A stretch of 50,399 bases of DNA from the NCBI GenBank assembly GCA_045603585.1, contig JAZUMK010000050.1, positions 1-50,399 of the forward strand, in the 5' to 3' direction. The translations under genes were made by a program, and so were the position numbers. Source of the stretch: SFEL01 sp045603585. GTDB taxonomy: Bacteria > Bacillota > Clostridia > Christensenellales > CAG-138. Of the stretch, positions 40,281 through 48,330 are shown piece by piece. The notes below the pieces were generated by a model. The model was not told where the DNA came from. It made no database searches and worked only from the letters and a program-made list of their open reading frames with translations. Each line of letters begins with the position of its first letter. Positions within the stretch are counted from its first letter, which is position 1.

Positions 40281-42635
40281 ATGTACCGTGTTATAAAGCG
40301 CGATAATTCCGTAGCCGAATTCGACATCACCAAGATCGGCGCCGCCATTACCAAGGCATTTGACGCCGTTGAAAAGCAGTACAATCAGAGCGTTATAGAT
40401 TTCCTTGCCCTTAAGGTCACCGCTGATTTTGAAGGCAAGATAAAGGACGGCCTTATCGCCGTTGAGGATATTCAGGACAGCGTTGAAGAAGTGCTGAGCC
40501 TTGCAGGCTATGCCGACGTTGCCAAGGCATACATTCTCTACCGCAAGCAGCGTGAAAAGCTCCGCAACATGAAGTCCACCATACTGGACTACAAGGAGAC
40601 CGTCAACAACTACGTTAACGTTGCTGACTGGCGCGTAAAGGAAAACACCACCGTGACCTACTCCGTAGGCGGCCTTATCCTTTCCAACAGCGGCGCCATC
40701 ACCGCCAACTACTGGCTGTCCGAGGTGTATGACGAGGAGATCGCCAACGCCCACCGCAATGCGGATATCCACATCCACGACCTGTCCATGCTCACCGGCT
40801 ACTGCGCAGGCTGGTCCCTGAAGCAGCTCATTCAGGAAGGTCTTGGCGGCGTTACCGGCAAGATCAACAGCAAGCCCGCAAAGCACCTTGCCTCCCTCTG
40901 CAACCAGATGGTAAACTTCCTGGGCATTATGCAGAACGAATGGGCAGGCGCACAGGCCTTCTCTTCCTTCGATACCTATCTCGCCCCCTTTGTAAAGGTG
41001 GACGATCTTTCCTACGATGCCGTAAAGAAGTGCATCGAGTCCTTCATCTACGGCGTGAATACCCCCAGCCGCTGGGGCACCCAGGCTCCCTTCAGCAACA
41101 TCACTCTGGACTGGACAGTTCCCGCTGACCTGGCCGAGCTGCCCGCAATCGTAGGCGGCAAGGAGATGGATTTCAAGTATAAAGACTGCAAGCGCGAAAT
41201 GGACATGGTCAACAAGGCATTTATCGAGACCATGATCGAGGGCGATGCCAACGGCCGCGGCTTCCAGTACCCCATCCCCACCTATTCCATCACCCGCGAC
41301 TTTGACTGGTCCAATACCGAAAACAACCGTCTGCTGTTTGAGATGACCGCCAAGTACGGCACTCCCTACTTCAGCAACTACATCAACAGCGATATGGAGC
41401 CCTCCGACGTTCGCTCCATGTGCTGCCGCCTCCGCCTTGACCTGAGAGAGCTGCGCAAAAAGAGCGGCGGCTTCTTCGGCAGCGGCGAAAGCACCGGCTC
41501 TGTGGGCGTTGTTACCATCAACCTGCCCCGCATTGCCTACCTTGCCGCCAATGAGGAGGAGTTCTATCAGAGGCTGGACCGCATGATGGATATCTCCGCC
41601 CGCAGCCTCCACATCAAGCGCGAGATCATCACCCGATTGATGAACGAGGGCCTGTATCCCTACACCAAGCGCTACCTTGGCACCTTCAATAACCACTTCT
41701 CCACCATCGGCCTTGTAGGCATGAACGAAGCCGGCCTCAATGCAAAGTGGATCAAGGCTGACATGACCGACGCAAAGACCCAGCAGTTCGCCAAGGACGT
41801 GCTGAACCATATGCGCGAGCGCCTCAGCGACTATCAGGAGAAGTACGACAACGAGCTGTACAATCTGGAAGCTACCCCCGCCGAGTCCACCTCCTACCGC
41901 CTTGCCAAGCACGACGTAAAGAGGTATCCCGATATCATCACCGCAGGCGGCAACGGCGACGCTCCCTACTACACCAACAGCTCCCACCTGCCCGTATCCT
42001 TCACCGAGGACATCTTCGCCGCATTGGATATTCAGGACGAGCTGCAGACCCTTTACACCAGCGGCACCGTATTCCACGCCTTCCTGGGTGAGAAGCTGCC
42101 CAGCTGGGAGTCCGCCGCAAAGCTGGTCAAGACCATTGCGGAGAACTACCGTCTGCCCTATTACACCATGTCCCCCACCTACTCCGTATGCCCCAAGCAC
42201 GGCTACCTGTCCGGCGAGCACTTCACCTGCCCCGAATGCGGCGGCAATGCTGAGGTATACAGCCGCATAACCGGCTACTATCGCCCCGTTCAGAACTGGA
42301 ACGACGGCAAGAGCCAGGAATACAAGGAGCGCAAGGAATACGACGTGGCCAACGGCTCCTGCTGGCCCGGCTCCGCCAAAAAGGAAAAGGCCGCAGCCCT
42401 GCCCATGCTGTTCACCACCTCCACCTGCCCCAACTGCGCCGCAGCCAAGGATATGCTCAACGCCGCAGGCATCAGGTACACCGTGGTAATGGCAGAGGAA
42501 AACCGCGACCTTGCCAAGAAGTACCGTGTAATGCAGGCCCCCACCTTGGTTATCGACAACGACGGCAAGGTGGAAAAGTTCGCAGGCCTGTCCGCCCTGA
42601 CCGTGTTTGTTGAGAATAACAAGCAGGTAGGCTAA
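40281..42635 (+). CDS. nrdD: class III ribonucleotide reductase with fused C-terminal redoxin
   Basis: This oxygen-sensitive enzyme makes deoxynucleotides under anaerobic conditions. An ATP-cone spans residues about 1-90 (VIKRDNSVAEFDITKIGAAI). The ten-stranded barrel follows (VGGLILSNSGAITANYW, HDLSMLTGYCAGWSL, YNLEATPAESTSYRLA). The zinc site is C637, H640, C650, C653, with a histidine where most have a cysteine. The glycyl radical is probably G665 in SRITGYYRP. After a 35-residue linker, residues about 705-784 form a glutaredoxin-like domain (LFTTSTCPNCAAAKDMLNAAG, QAPTLVID). This built-in CPNC redoxin probably supplies electrons in place of formate. At 784 aa it is longer than typical NrdD. 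AGGAGG precedes the ATG. Confidence 0.96.
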   Translation: MYRVIKRDNSVAEFDITKIGAAITKAFDAVEKQYNQSVIDFLALKVTADFEGKIKDGLIAVEDIQDSVEEVLSLAGYADVAKAYILYRKQREKLRNMKSTILDYKETVNNYVNVADWRVKENTTVTYSVGGLILSNSGAITANYWLSEVYDEEIANAHRNADIHIHDLSMLTGYCAGWSLKQLIQEGLGGVTGKINSKPAKHLASLCNQMVNFLGIMQNEWAGAQAFSSFDTYLAPFVKVDDLSYDAVKKCIESFIYGVNTPSRWGTQAPFSNITLDWTVPADLAELPAIVGGKEMDFKYKDCKREMDMVNKAFIETMIEGDANGRGFQYPIPTYSITRDFDWSNTENNRLLFEMTAKYGTPYFSNYINSDMEPSDVRSMCCRLRLDLRELRKKSGGFFGSGESTGSVGVVTINLPRIAYLAANEEEFYQRLDRMMDISARSLHIKREIITRLMNEGLYPYTKRYLGTFNNHFSTIGLVGMNEAGLNAKWIKADMTDAKTQQFAKDVLNHMRERLSDYQEKYDNELYNLEATPAESTSYRLAKHDVKRYPDIITAGGNGDAPYYTNSSHLPVSFTEDIFAALDIQDELQTLYTSGTVFHAFLGEKLPSWESAAKLVKTIAENYRLPYYTMSPTYSVCPKHGYLSGEHFTCPECGGNAEVYSRITGYYRPVQNWNDGKSQEYKERKEYDVANGSCWPGSAKKEKAAALPMLFTTSTCPNCAAAKDMLNAAGIRYTVVMAEENRDLAKKYRVMQAPTLVIDNDGKVEKFAGLSALTVFVENNKQVG

Positions 42636-42815
42636 AGCCGTTTCGCTCAAAATCTATCGGATTTTGAGCGAGGATCCCGGTTTTTACCTCTCGCCTCCAA
42701 AGGAAGCTCCCGGGCGGTAAAAACCGCAGGGAACCTATCCCTCGCGGGATAGTTCCGCTTTCGCCCCGCATGTGGCCGAAAGCGGATCAAAGCTTCGGCT
42801 TTCAGTAAAAGCAAA
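42634..42815 (+). repeat. R7 element, copy B (after nrdD)
   Basis: It begins at the TAA of nrdD. Stem GCTCAAAATC / GATTTTGAGC, then CGGTTTTTACC / GGTAAAAACCG enclosing the CGGGC linker, CAGGGAAC, ATCCC / GGGAT, and CGCTTTCG / CGAAAGCG. The GCGCCC stem of copies A and C is missing. Confidence 0.8.
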
Positions 42816-42820
42816 CATAT

Positions 42821-42847
42821 AAGCCGCTCATCGGGAGCGGCTTTTTT
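42821..42847 (+). terminator. terminator of nrdD
   Basis: Stem AAGCCGCTC / GAGCGGCTT with a 5-base loop, then TTTTTT. Confidence 0.85.
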
Positions 42848-43463
42848 ATATGGGAATTATCTAAACCCGCCCGCAAGGGAAGTTATAAGTAATAGTGAAA
42901 AGTGAAGAGGCATTATTTTACTACCCCGCCCAACCACCCCTTTTAAGGTAGCTTTTCCTTGCGGAAAAGCGGTATGCACTATCCGGGCTTACATTAAAAG
43001 CTCACTGTTGATTTATAGGATATGGTCGGAGTTTCGCCCCCCACGTCTTCGCCGCACTAGGCCCGCAGGCCTGTACAGAGCGCCCCTTGCCGCAGGCAAG
43101 TCTAGGCGCGGAGGAGGCGAAGATACATTGAAAGGGCGGCGGGTGGGTATAGATAATCAACCCACAAACCTTTCCTGCAGCCTGTCGCAATATTGGATAA
43201 CCCCCCAAAAACGCGACGACGAGGCGGGCAGGATGAGATAATGAGAAACGGAATGCCACGGCAGCCTGCGGACTGCCTCGCAATGACAGATTAAAGCTAT
43301 CGATGGTACCTTCGGCTTTTCCGCAGGAAAAGCAACATTGAAAGGGTGGTGGGTGGGAATAGATAATTTAACACCCCGTACATATATAATTTACTTCTAA
43401 CTTCTGTACAATTTCCTCGTTTTGCAGTAATATTTAAATGGATAATTATGATAGGGGATAAAT
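42848..43463. repeat. intergenic repeat block (R5, R4 x3, R3)
   Basis: An inverted R5 (42879-42911), a reversed R4 (about 42925-42985, stem TTTTCC / GGAAAA), an R4 with an enlarged loop (about 43044-43155, CGTCTTCGCC ... GGCGAAGATAC with an inner AGGCCCGCAGGCCT stem), R3 (43250-43289) and R4 (about 43310-43365, stem CTTTTCC / GGAAAAG). The last 90 bases are A+T-rich and probably hold the lipid kinase promoter (TTGCAG near 43422), not clear enough to call. Confidence 0.75.
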
Positions 43464-44339
43464 ATGGAAAGACTGTATTTTATCGTTAACCCCACGGCGG
43501 GGGCAGAAAGGGCGGGGGACGCCTTCCGTGAAGTCTGCACCATGCTGGATGAAATGAATATGGATTACTCCTTCGACTATACCCAGTACAAGGGCCATGC
43601 CACAGAGCTGGCTGTGGACGCGGTAAAGCGGGGAGAGAAGTATATCGTATCCGTGGGGGGCGACGGCACCCTCAACGAAGTTGCTCAGGGGCTGGTGCAT
43701 ACGGATTCCGTATTGGGCGTGCTGCCCTTCGGCACAGGCAATGACCTTGCCAAGGCATTGAAAATACCCACCGACCCAAGGGAAGCCCTGACAATACTGC
43801 TGCTGGAATCCCCCAAACAGATGGACGTGGGCATAGCCAATGACAGGATGTTCTTCAATGTATCCGGCTTTGGCTTTGACGTGGATGTGCTTATCGCCAC
43901 GGATAAATACAAAAAGCGGTTCAGGGGCATGGTGCCCTATCTTCTGGGCATAGCCCACAGCCTGACCCACCTTCGCACCCTGCATCTCACCATCAGGGAT
44001 GACGGCAGGGAGTGGCAGCGGGATGCGCTGATAATCGCCGTGGGCATAGGTACGCACTTTGGCGGCGGCATGAACGTGCTGCCCATGTCAGACCCCTTTG
44101 ACGGGCTGTTTGACGTATGCATAGTAAAAAAGCTGGGCGTGATGAAGTTCCTCAGGCTGCTGCCCAAGTTTATAAAGGGAAAGCACACCGGCTACAAAGA
44201 GGTGGAATACTTCCGCACAGACCATCTGGAGGTATCCTGCCCGGAGCACAGCCTGATAAATTACGACGGCGAGCTTTCCTCTGATACCCCCGTGACCTTC
44301 CGGCTGCTGCCGGGGGCGCTGAATATATTGGTAAAATAG
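43464..44339 (+). CDS. YegS/DgkB-type lipid kinase, copy 1
   Basis: A soluble diacylglycerol or sphingosine kinase-like enzyme, probably recycling diacylglycerol from lipoteichoic acid synthesis. Conserved features are YFIVNPTAGAERA, SVGGDGTLNEVAQGL (nucleotide loop GGDGT), PFGTGNDLAKALKI, FNVSGFGFDVDVL and the C-terminal NYDGELSSDTPVTF. At 291 aa it is full length. It is followed 15 bases later by a paralogue with the same architecture, which suggests an old tandem duplication. Confidence 0.92.
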   Translation: MERLYFIVNPTAGAERAGDAFREVCTMLDEMNMDYSFDYTQYKGHATELAVDAVKRGEKYIVSVGGDGTLNEVAQGLVHTDSVLGVLPFGTGNDLAKALKIPTDPREALTILLLESPKQMDVGIANDRMFFNVSGFGFDVDVLIATDKYKKRFRGMVPYLLGIAHSLTHLRTLHLTIRDDGREWQRDALIIAVGIGTHFGGGMNVLPMSDPFDGLFDVCIVKKLGVMKFLRLLPKFIKGKHTGYKEVEYFRTDHLEVSCPEHSLINYDGELSSDTPVTFRLLPGALNILVK

Positions 44340-44354
44340 CAAAGGATATACGCT

Positions 44355-45251
44355 TTGAGCAGATTTTATTTTATAGTTAACCCTGTAGCGGGCTCCGGCC
44401 GCTCAAAGGAATGGTTTGAGCAGGCGGCAAAGGAGCTTGAACGCCGCGGCGTGGATTTTTCATACGATTACACAGAGGGCAGAGACCACGGCGCGCAGCT
44501 TGCAAAGGCCGCCGCCGAACGGGGAGAGCAGGCTGTAATATCCGTAGGCGGCGACGGCACCGCAAGGGAGATCGCAGGAAGCCTGCTGTATACCGGCGTG
44601 CCCATGGGAGTATTCCCCTTTGGCACAGGCAACGATTTCGGCTCCGCACTGGGCCTCAAGGTGGACCCCATAGGTGCAATGGAGGACCTGCTGAATGCAC
44701 AGCCCGCCTCCATTGACGCGGCCGCCGCAAACGACACCATATTCATTAACGCCGCAGGCACAGGCTTTGACGTGGACGTTATACGCAATACGGAAAAGTA
44801 CAAGCGCCGCTTCAACGGCATGCTGCCATATATGCTGGGCATAATGAAGAGCCTTATCCATCTTAAGTGGGATCATTTCGTCATCACTGCCGATGGGGAA
44901 ACCTTTGAAGAGGACGCCATACTCATTGACGCCTGCAACGGCACCCGCCTTGCGGGAGGCATAAAGGTTGCCCCTATAGCAGAGCTGAATGACGGATTGC
45001 TGGACGTATGCATAGTAAGAAAGCTTTCAAGGCTGGGGGTGCTGCGGGTGCTGCCCTCTGTGGTTGCGGGAAAGCATCTTGATTCTCCCCATGTGCGCTA
45101 TCTCAAGGCAAAGGAACTGCGCCTTGAATCCACCAGAGAAAACACACTTAACCTTGACGGCGAGCTGGGCTCCTCCACTCCCGTTACCTTCAAAATACTG
45201 CCCGGGGCGCTGACGCTGCTGCTGCCCCCCAAGGAAGAGGAAAATGCGTAA
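44355..45251 (+). CDS. YegS/DgkB-type lipid kinase, copy 2
   Basis: The start is TTG, preceded by AAAGGA. The protein shares the same blocks as copy 1: YFIVNPVAGSGRS, SVGGDGTAREIAGSL, PFGTGNDFGSALGL, INAAGTGFDVDVI and NLDGELGSSTPVTF. Identity to copy 1 looks like roughly 40-50% by eye. It overlaps the DUF5711 gene by 8 bases. The two kinases may have different lipid substrates or form a heterodimer, which is inference. Confidence 0.92.
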   Translation: MSRFYFIVNPVAGSGRSKEWFEQAAKELERRGVDFSYDYTEGRDHGAQLAKAAAERGEQAVISVGGDGTAREIAGSLLYTGVPMGVFPFGTGNDFGSALGLKVDPIGAMEDLLNAQPASIDAAAANDTIFINAAGTGFDVDVIRNTEKYKRRFNGMLPYMLGIMKSLIHLKWDHFVITADGETFEEDAILIDACNGTRLAGGIKVAPIAELNDGLLDVCIVRKLSRLGVLRVLPSVVAGKHLDSPHVRYLKAKELRLESTRENTLNLDGELGSSTPVTFKILPGALTLLLPPKEEENA

Positions 45252-46356
45252 AAGACGCTACAGAGTAAACAACCGAAGCAAAGCCATAGGCCGCATACTG
45301 GTGCTGGCGGCGGGGCTGCTTATAATAGTGGGGCTGATATTCGGCATTATCAGGCTTATCGGCTCCGCCACGAAGAAGGGCAAGGGCATGAGAGAGCTGC
45401 CCTTTGACGCCGCCGCCAACTACACCTATACCGGCGCGGGCTTTCTGTATTTTGACGCAGGCAGGCTGTATTATGAGGATATTTCAGACGGCTCAAAGGA
45501 TACCTCCTACAAGATAAACACGGAGGAGCTGCAGCTGGCCGCCTCCCCCGGCATATCAGTGCTGTATCATGAATCCGCCCTGCAGATAGTGGGCGCGGGG
45601 GATTCCCTGGTGTTCTCCGGCAGAGTGCTGGGCGTGCGCTGCGGCAATGAACACGTTGCGGTGCTGAGGGAAGACAGCGCCGGCGGCACAGCCATAGTTA
45701 TTTACGACAAAAACGGCATACAGGTGGATCAGATGGACTTTGACGCCACCGACCTTATAGGCTTTGGCTTCTCCAATACCAGCGACGAGACCCTCTGGAC
45801 GCTGGAGGCGGATTATTCCACCCCCACTCCCGTATCCACCCTTACCACATACAACCTTGCCACCAAGCGCACCACCGGCGTTATGACTGTGCAGGGGCAG
45901 CTGGTGGAGGATGTGCTGTTTACCGACAGCAGCATTTTCCTTTCCGCCACCTCCAGCCTTATCCGCTGCAATCCGGCAGGCTCCACCGAGGCCTACCGCA
46001 TGACGGTATACGGCTGGGAGCTTATGGATTACTCCATTACGGATTCCGCCCCCATACTGATGTACGGCCAGCGGGGCGCGGAAACCCACAGCACCATAAA
46101 GCTGTACACCCTTTCCGAGGGAGATGTGGGCACCGCCGAGATAGCTCAGGTGCATCCCCCCACAGGCTATGTGGGCGCATTCCTCATGAAGGGCAGGCTC
46201 TGCGTATATACCCCCACCGAGCTGTATACCTACTCTGCCAAGGGCGAGCTGCTTTCCACGGCTGAGCTCAGCCAGGTCATCACCAAGGCCGAGAAGCTTT
46301 CAGACAACCATGCCCTTTTGTACAAGGGCGATACCCTGCTGATAAATGTAAAATAA
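45244..46356 (+). CDS. DUF5711-type membrane-anchored beta-propeller protein
   Basis: A basic N-terminus (MRKRRYRVNNRSK) is followed by one membrane helix (about 17-38: ILVLAAGLLIIVGLIFGIIRLIG), then about 320 extracellular residues of short beta repeats (FLYFDAGRLYYEDIS, ISVLYHESALQIVGAGD, HVAVLREDSAGGTAIVIYD, LCVYTPTELYTYSAKGELL) typical of DUF5711. The function is unknown. It is translationally coupled to the second lipid kinase and followed 36 bases later by a CvpA gene, a cell-envelope context. Confidence 0.85.
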   Translation: MRKRRYRVNNRSKAIGRILVLAAGLLIIVGLIFGIIRLIGSATKKGKGMRELPFDAAANYTYTGAGFLYFDAGRLYYEDISDGSKDTSYKINTEELQLAASPGISVLYHESALQIVGAGDSLVFSGRVLGVRCGNEHVAVLREDSAGGTAIVIYDKNGIQVDQMDFDATDLIGFGFSNTSDETLWTLEADYSTPTPVSTLTTYNLATKRTTGVMTVQGQLVEDVLFTDSSIFLSATSSLIRCNPAGSTEAYRMTVYGWELMDYSITDSAPILMYGQRGAETHSTIKLYTLSEGDVGTAEIAQVHPPTGYVGAFLMKGRLCVYTPTELYTYSAKGELLSTAELSQVITKAEKLSDNHALLYKGDTLLINVK

Positions 46357-46392
46357 CCCCCCTGTCCTATTATTAAGCAAAGGAGGACTGCA

Positions 46393-47094
46393 ATGAACCT
46401 GATAGATCTGGCGGCAATAGTTCTGATCGCGCTGTTTGTGCTGAATGGATTTTACAAGGGCTTTTTGTCCACCCTGCTCAGCATAGGCGCATACTTTGTG
46501 TCCGTCATATTCGGCTTTCTGTTCATACGCCCCGGCGCCGCATTCATCAGCGGCCACAAGCGGCTGTTCAATATGATGCTGTATTATACCGAGGGCAGCG
46601 AGTTTATCGCCAATCCGGAATACGTGAGGGCAGAGCTTTCCTCCCTGTCCAATACCGATATAAACAGCATAATAGAATCCGCCCGGCTGCCCTATCCCAT
46701 GGGCAGGGAGATAGCCGGCAATATCGCAAAGGAAGCCTTTGCGGAGCAGGGTATAACCACCCTTGGGGATTACTTCAACCAGACCATAGTATGCGTATTC
46801 ATAAATATACTGGTTTTCCTGCTGGTGTTTGCCGCGGTGCGGCTGATACTGGGCTTTATCATCAACGGAGCGGACTATGCGGATCCCTTCCCGGTGCTCC
46901 GTGCCCATGACGGCCTTCTGGGCGGCGCGCTGGGCCTCGTCCGGGGCATGCTGGCCATGTTCCTGATATTTATGCTGGTGCCCATCGTGCTGACGGTATT
47001 GGGTCAGTTTGACCTTATTACCAACATGGTGGACGATTCCATCATGGCGGGAATATTCTATAAGCTGAACTTCCTGCTGTCGCTGGCAGCGTAA
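46393..47094 (+). CDS. cvpA: CvpA family membrane protein
   Basis: AAAGGAGGA lies before the ATG. The N-terminus (NLIDLAAIVLIALFVLNGFYKGFLSTLLSIGAYFVSVIFG) is the CvpA hallmark. Four membrane helices are at about 5-22, 28-50, 130-155 and 185-212, with an extracellular insert between helices 2 and 3. The 233 aa length is near that of Gram-positive members. CvpA is needed for colicin V production in E. coli and envelope stress tolerance in others. An R7 element starts at its stop codon. Confidence 0.88.
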   Translation: MNLIDLAAIVLIALFVLNGFYKGFLSTLLSIGAYFVSVIFGFLFIRPGAAFISGHKRLFNMMLYYTEGSEFIANPEYVRAELSSLSNTDINSIIESARLPYPMGREIAGNIAKEAFAEQGITTLGDYFNQTIVCVFINILVFLLVFAAVRLILGFIINGADYADPFPVLRAHDGLLGGALGLVRGMLAMFLIFMLVPIVLTVLGQFDLITNMVDDSIMAGIFYKLNFLLSLAA

Positions 47095-47315
47095 AGGCTT
47101 CGCCTTTCGCTCAAAATCTATTGGATTTTGAGCGAGCTGCGCCCATTGCCTTAAGGGCAACGGGCGATTGCAATCCCTTCGGGGACTTTACACGATTTGC
47201 CTATAAATCCTGTGGGATTTACCGGGCGGCAAATCATGCAGGGAGCCCATTCCTTGCGGAATGGTTCCGCTTTCGCCGTACATGCCGCCGAAAGCGTATC
47301 GAAGCCTCAATATAT
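47093..47315 (+). repeat. R7 element, copy C (after cvpA)
   Basis: It begins at the cvpA TAA. Stems: GCTCAAAATC / GATTTTGAGC (47109-47134), GCGCCC / GGGCG, GATTTGCC / GGCAAATC enclosing AAATCC / GGATTT and CGGGC, then CATGCAGGGA, ATTCC / GGAAT, and CGCTTTCG / CGAAAGCG. It is the most complete copy. Confidence 0.85.
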
Positions 47316-47392
47316 TCCCTGACGGTTATAATGGCAAACCTGGATAGTGCATTAAAATGACTTATATAACCTTGACCATATCTCTGTTTTGA

Positions 47393-47456
47393 CTTTTCTT
47401 TTTCTTTTGCTTCTTTTCGTTTTTCTTTTCTTCTGAAAAGAAAAAGAAAAGAAGAG
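47393..47456 (+). repeat. R1-type hairpin upstream of the methyltransferase gene
   Basis: Pyrimidine tract with GCTTCTTTTCG, purine arm ending in GAAGAG 25 bases before the ATG. Confidence 0.85.
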
Positions 47457-47480
47457 AAAACCTACCAAAGGAGAACTCCC

Positions 47481-48329
47481 ATGTACCTTGCCTCAAACTG
47501 GAAGGATTACGAAATAATCGACGCAGGCGACGGCAGCAAGCACGAGCGCTGGGCGGACGTTACCCTGCTGCGCCCCGACCCTCAGGCCGCATGGCCCATG
47601 AAGGAGCCCAAGAGCGTACACGCCCGCTACATCCGCAGCAGCAGCGGCGGCGGACACTGGGAGTACGGCAAAGCCCTGCCGGACAGCTGGACCATACGCT
47701 ATCGTGACCTTACCTTCATAGTGCGCCCCACCGGCTTCAAGCATACCGGTCTGTTCCCGGAGCAGGCGGTAAACTGGGACTGGATGCGGAGCATAGTGGA
47801 GAAAAGCGACAAGCCCTTCCGTGTGCTGAATCTCTTTGCGTATACCGGCGGCGCAACGGCGGCATTGGCCGCATCCGGCGCAGAGGTGGTGCATGTTGAT
47901 GCCGCAAAGGGCATGGTGGCCTGGGCAAAGGACAACCTTGCCGCTTCCGGCCTTGGGGATAAGCCTGTGCGCTTCATAGTGGATGACGTTATGAAGTTCG
48001 TTCTGCGTGAGCAGCGCAGGGGCAGGGATTATCACGGCATACTGATGGATCCCCCCAGCTACGGCAGAGGCCCCAATGGCGAAATGTGGAAAATCGAGGA
48101 TGACCTGTATCCTCTGGTGCGGGAGAGCGTAAAGCTGCTTGCCCCGGATGCAAGGTTCTTCCTTATCAATTCCTATACCACCGGCCTTGCGCCTACTGTG
48201 CTTTCCAATGTGCTGAAGGTGGCCCTTGGGGATAAGGGCGGCCATATAGAGTGCGACGAGGTGGGTCTGCCCATCACAAGGGGCGGTCTGGTGCTGCCCT
48301 GCGGCGCATCCGGACGGTGGGAGAGGTAA
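47481..48329 (+). CDS. RlmI-like class I SAM-dependent rRNA methyltransferase
   Basis: This 282-aa enzyme resembles the C-terminal methyltransferase part of RlmI (23S rRNA cytosine-5). The N-terminus (ADVTLLRPDPQAAWP ... ARYIRSSSGGGHWEY) replaces the PUA domain. SAM motif I is VLNLFAYTGGATAALAASG (after FPEQAVNWDWM), then VVHVDAAKGMVAWAKDN and motif IV ILMDPPSYGRG. RlmI-type enzymes carry a cysteine near TSCS-like sequences; here that position is INSYTTG with no cysteine, so either the base or the chemistry may differ. It is one base apart from the pseudouridine synthase gene, forming an RNA-modification unit. Confidence 0.88.
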   Translation: MYLASNWKDYEIIDAGDGSKHERWADVTLLRPDPQAAWPMKEPKSVHARYIRSSSGGGHWEYGKALPDSWTIRYRDLTFIVRPTGFKHTGLFPEQAVNWDWMRSIVEKSDKPFRVLNLFAYTGGATAALAASGAEVVHVDAAKGMVAWAKDNLAASGLGDKPVRFIVDDVMKFVLREQRRGRDYHGILMDPPSYGRGPNGEMWKIEDDLYPLVRESVKLLAPDARFFLINSYTTGLAPTVLSNVLKVALGDKGGHIECDEVGLPITRGGLVLPCGASGRWER

Positions 48330-48330
48330 T

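Noticed and set aside
39837..42650. A 937-codon open frame on the minus strand
   Set aside because: It lies entirely opposite nrdD and the end of nrdG, whose products are unmistakable. The composition (glycine, valine, histidine-rich) is that of an antisense frame.
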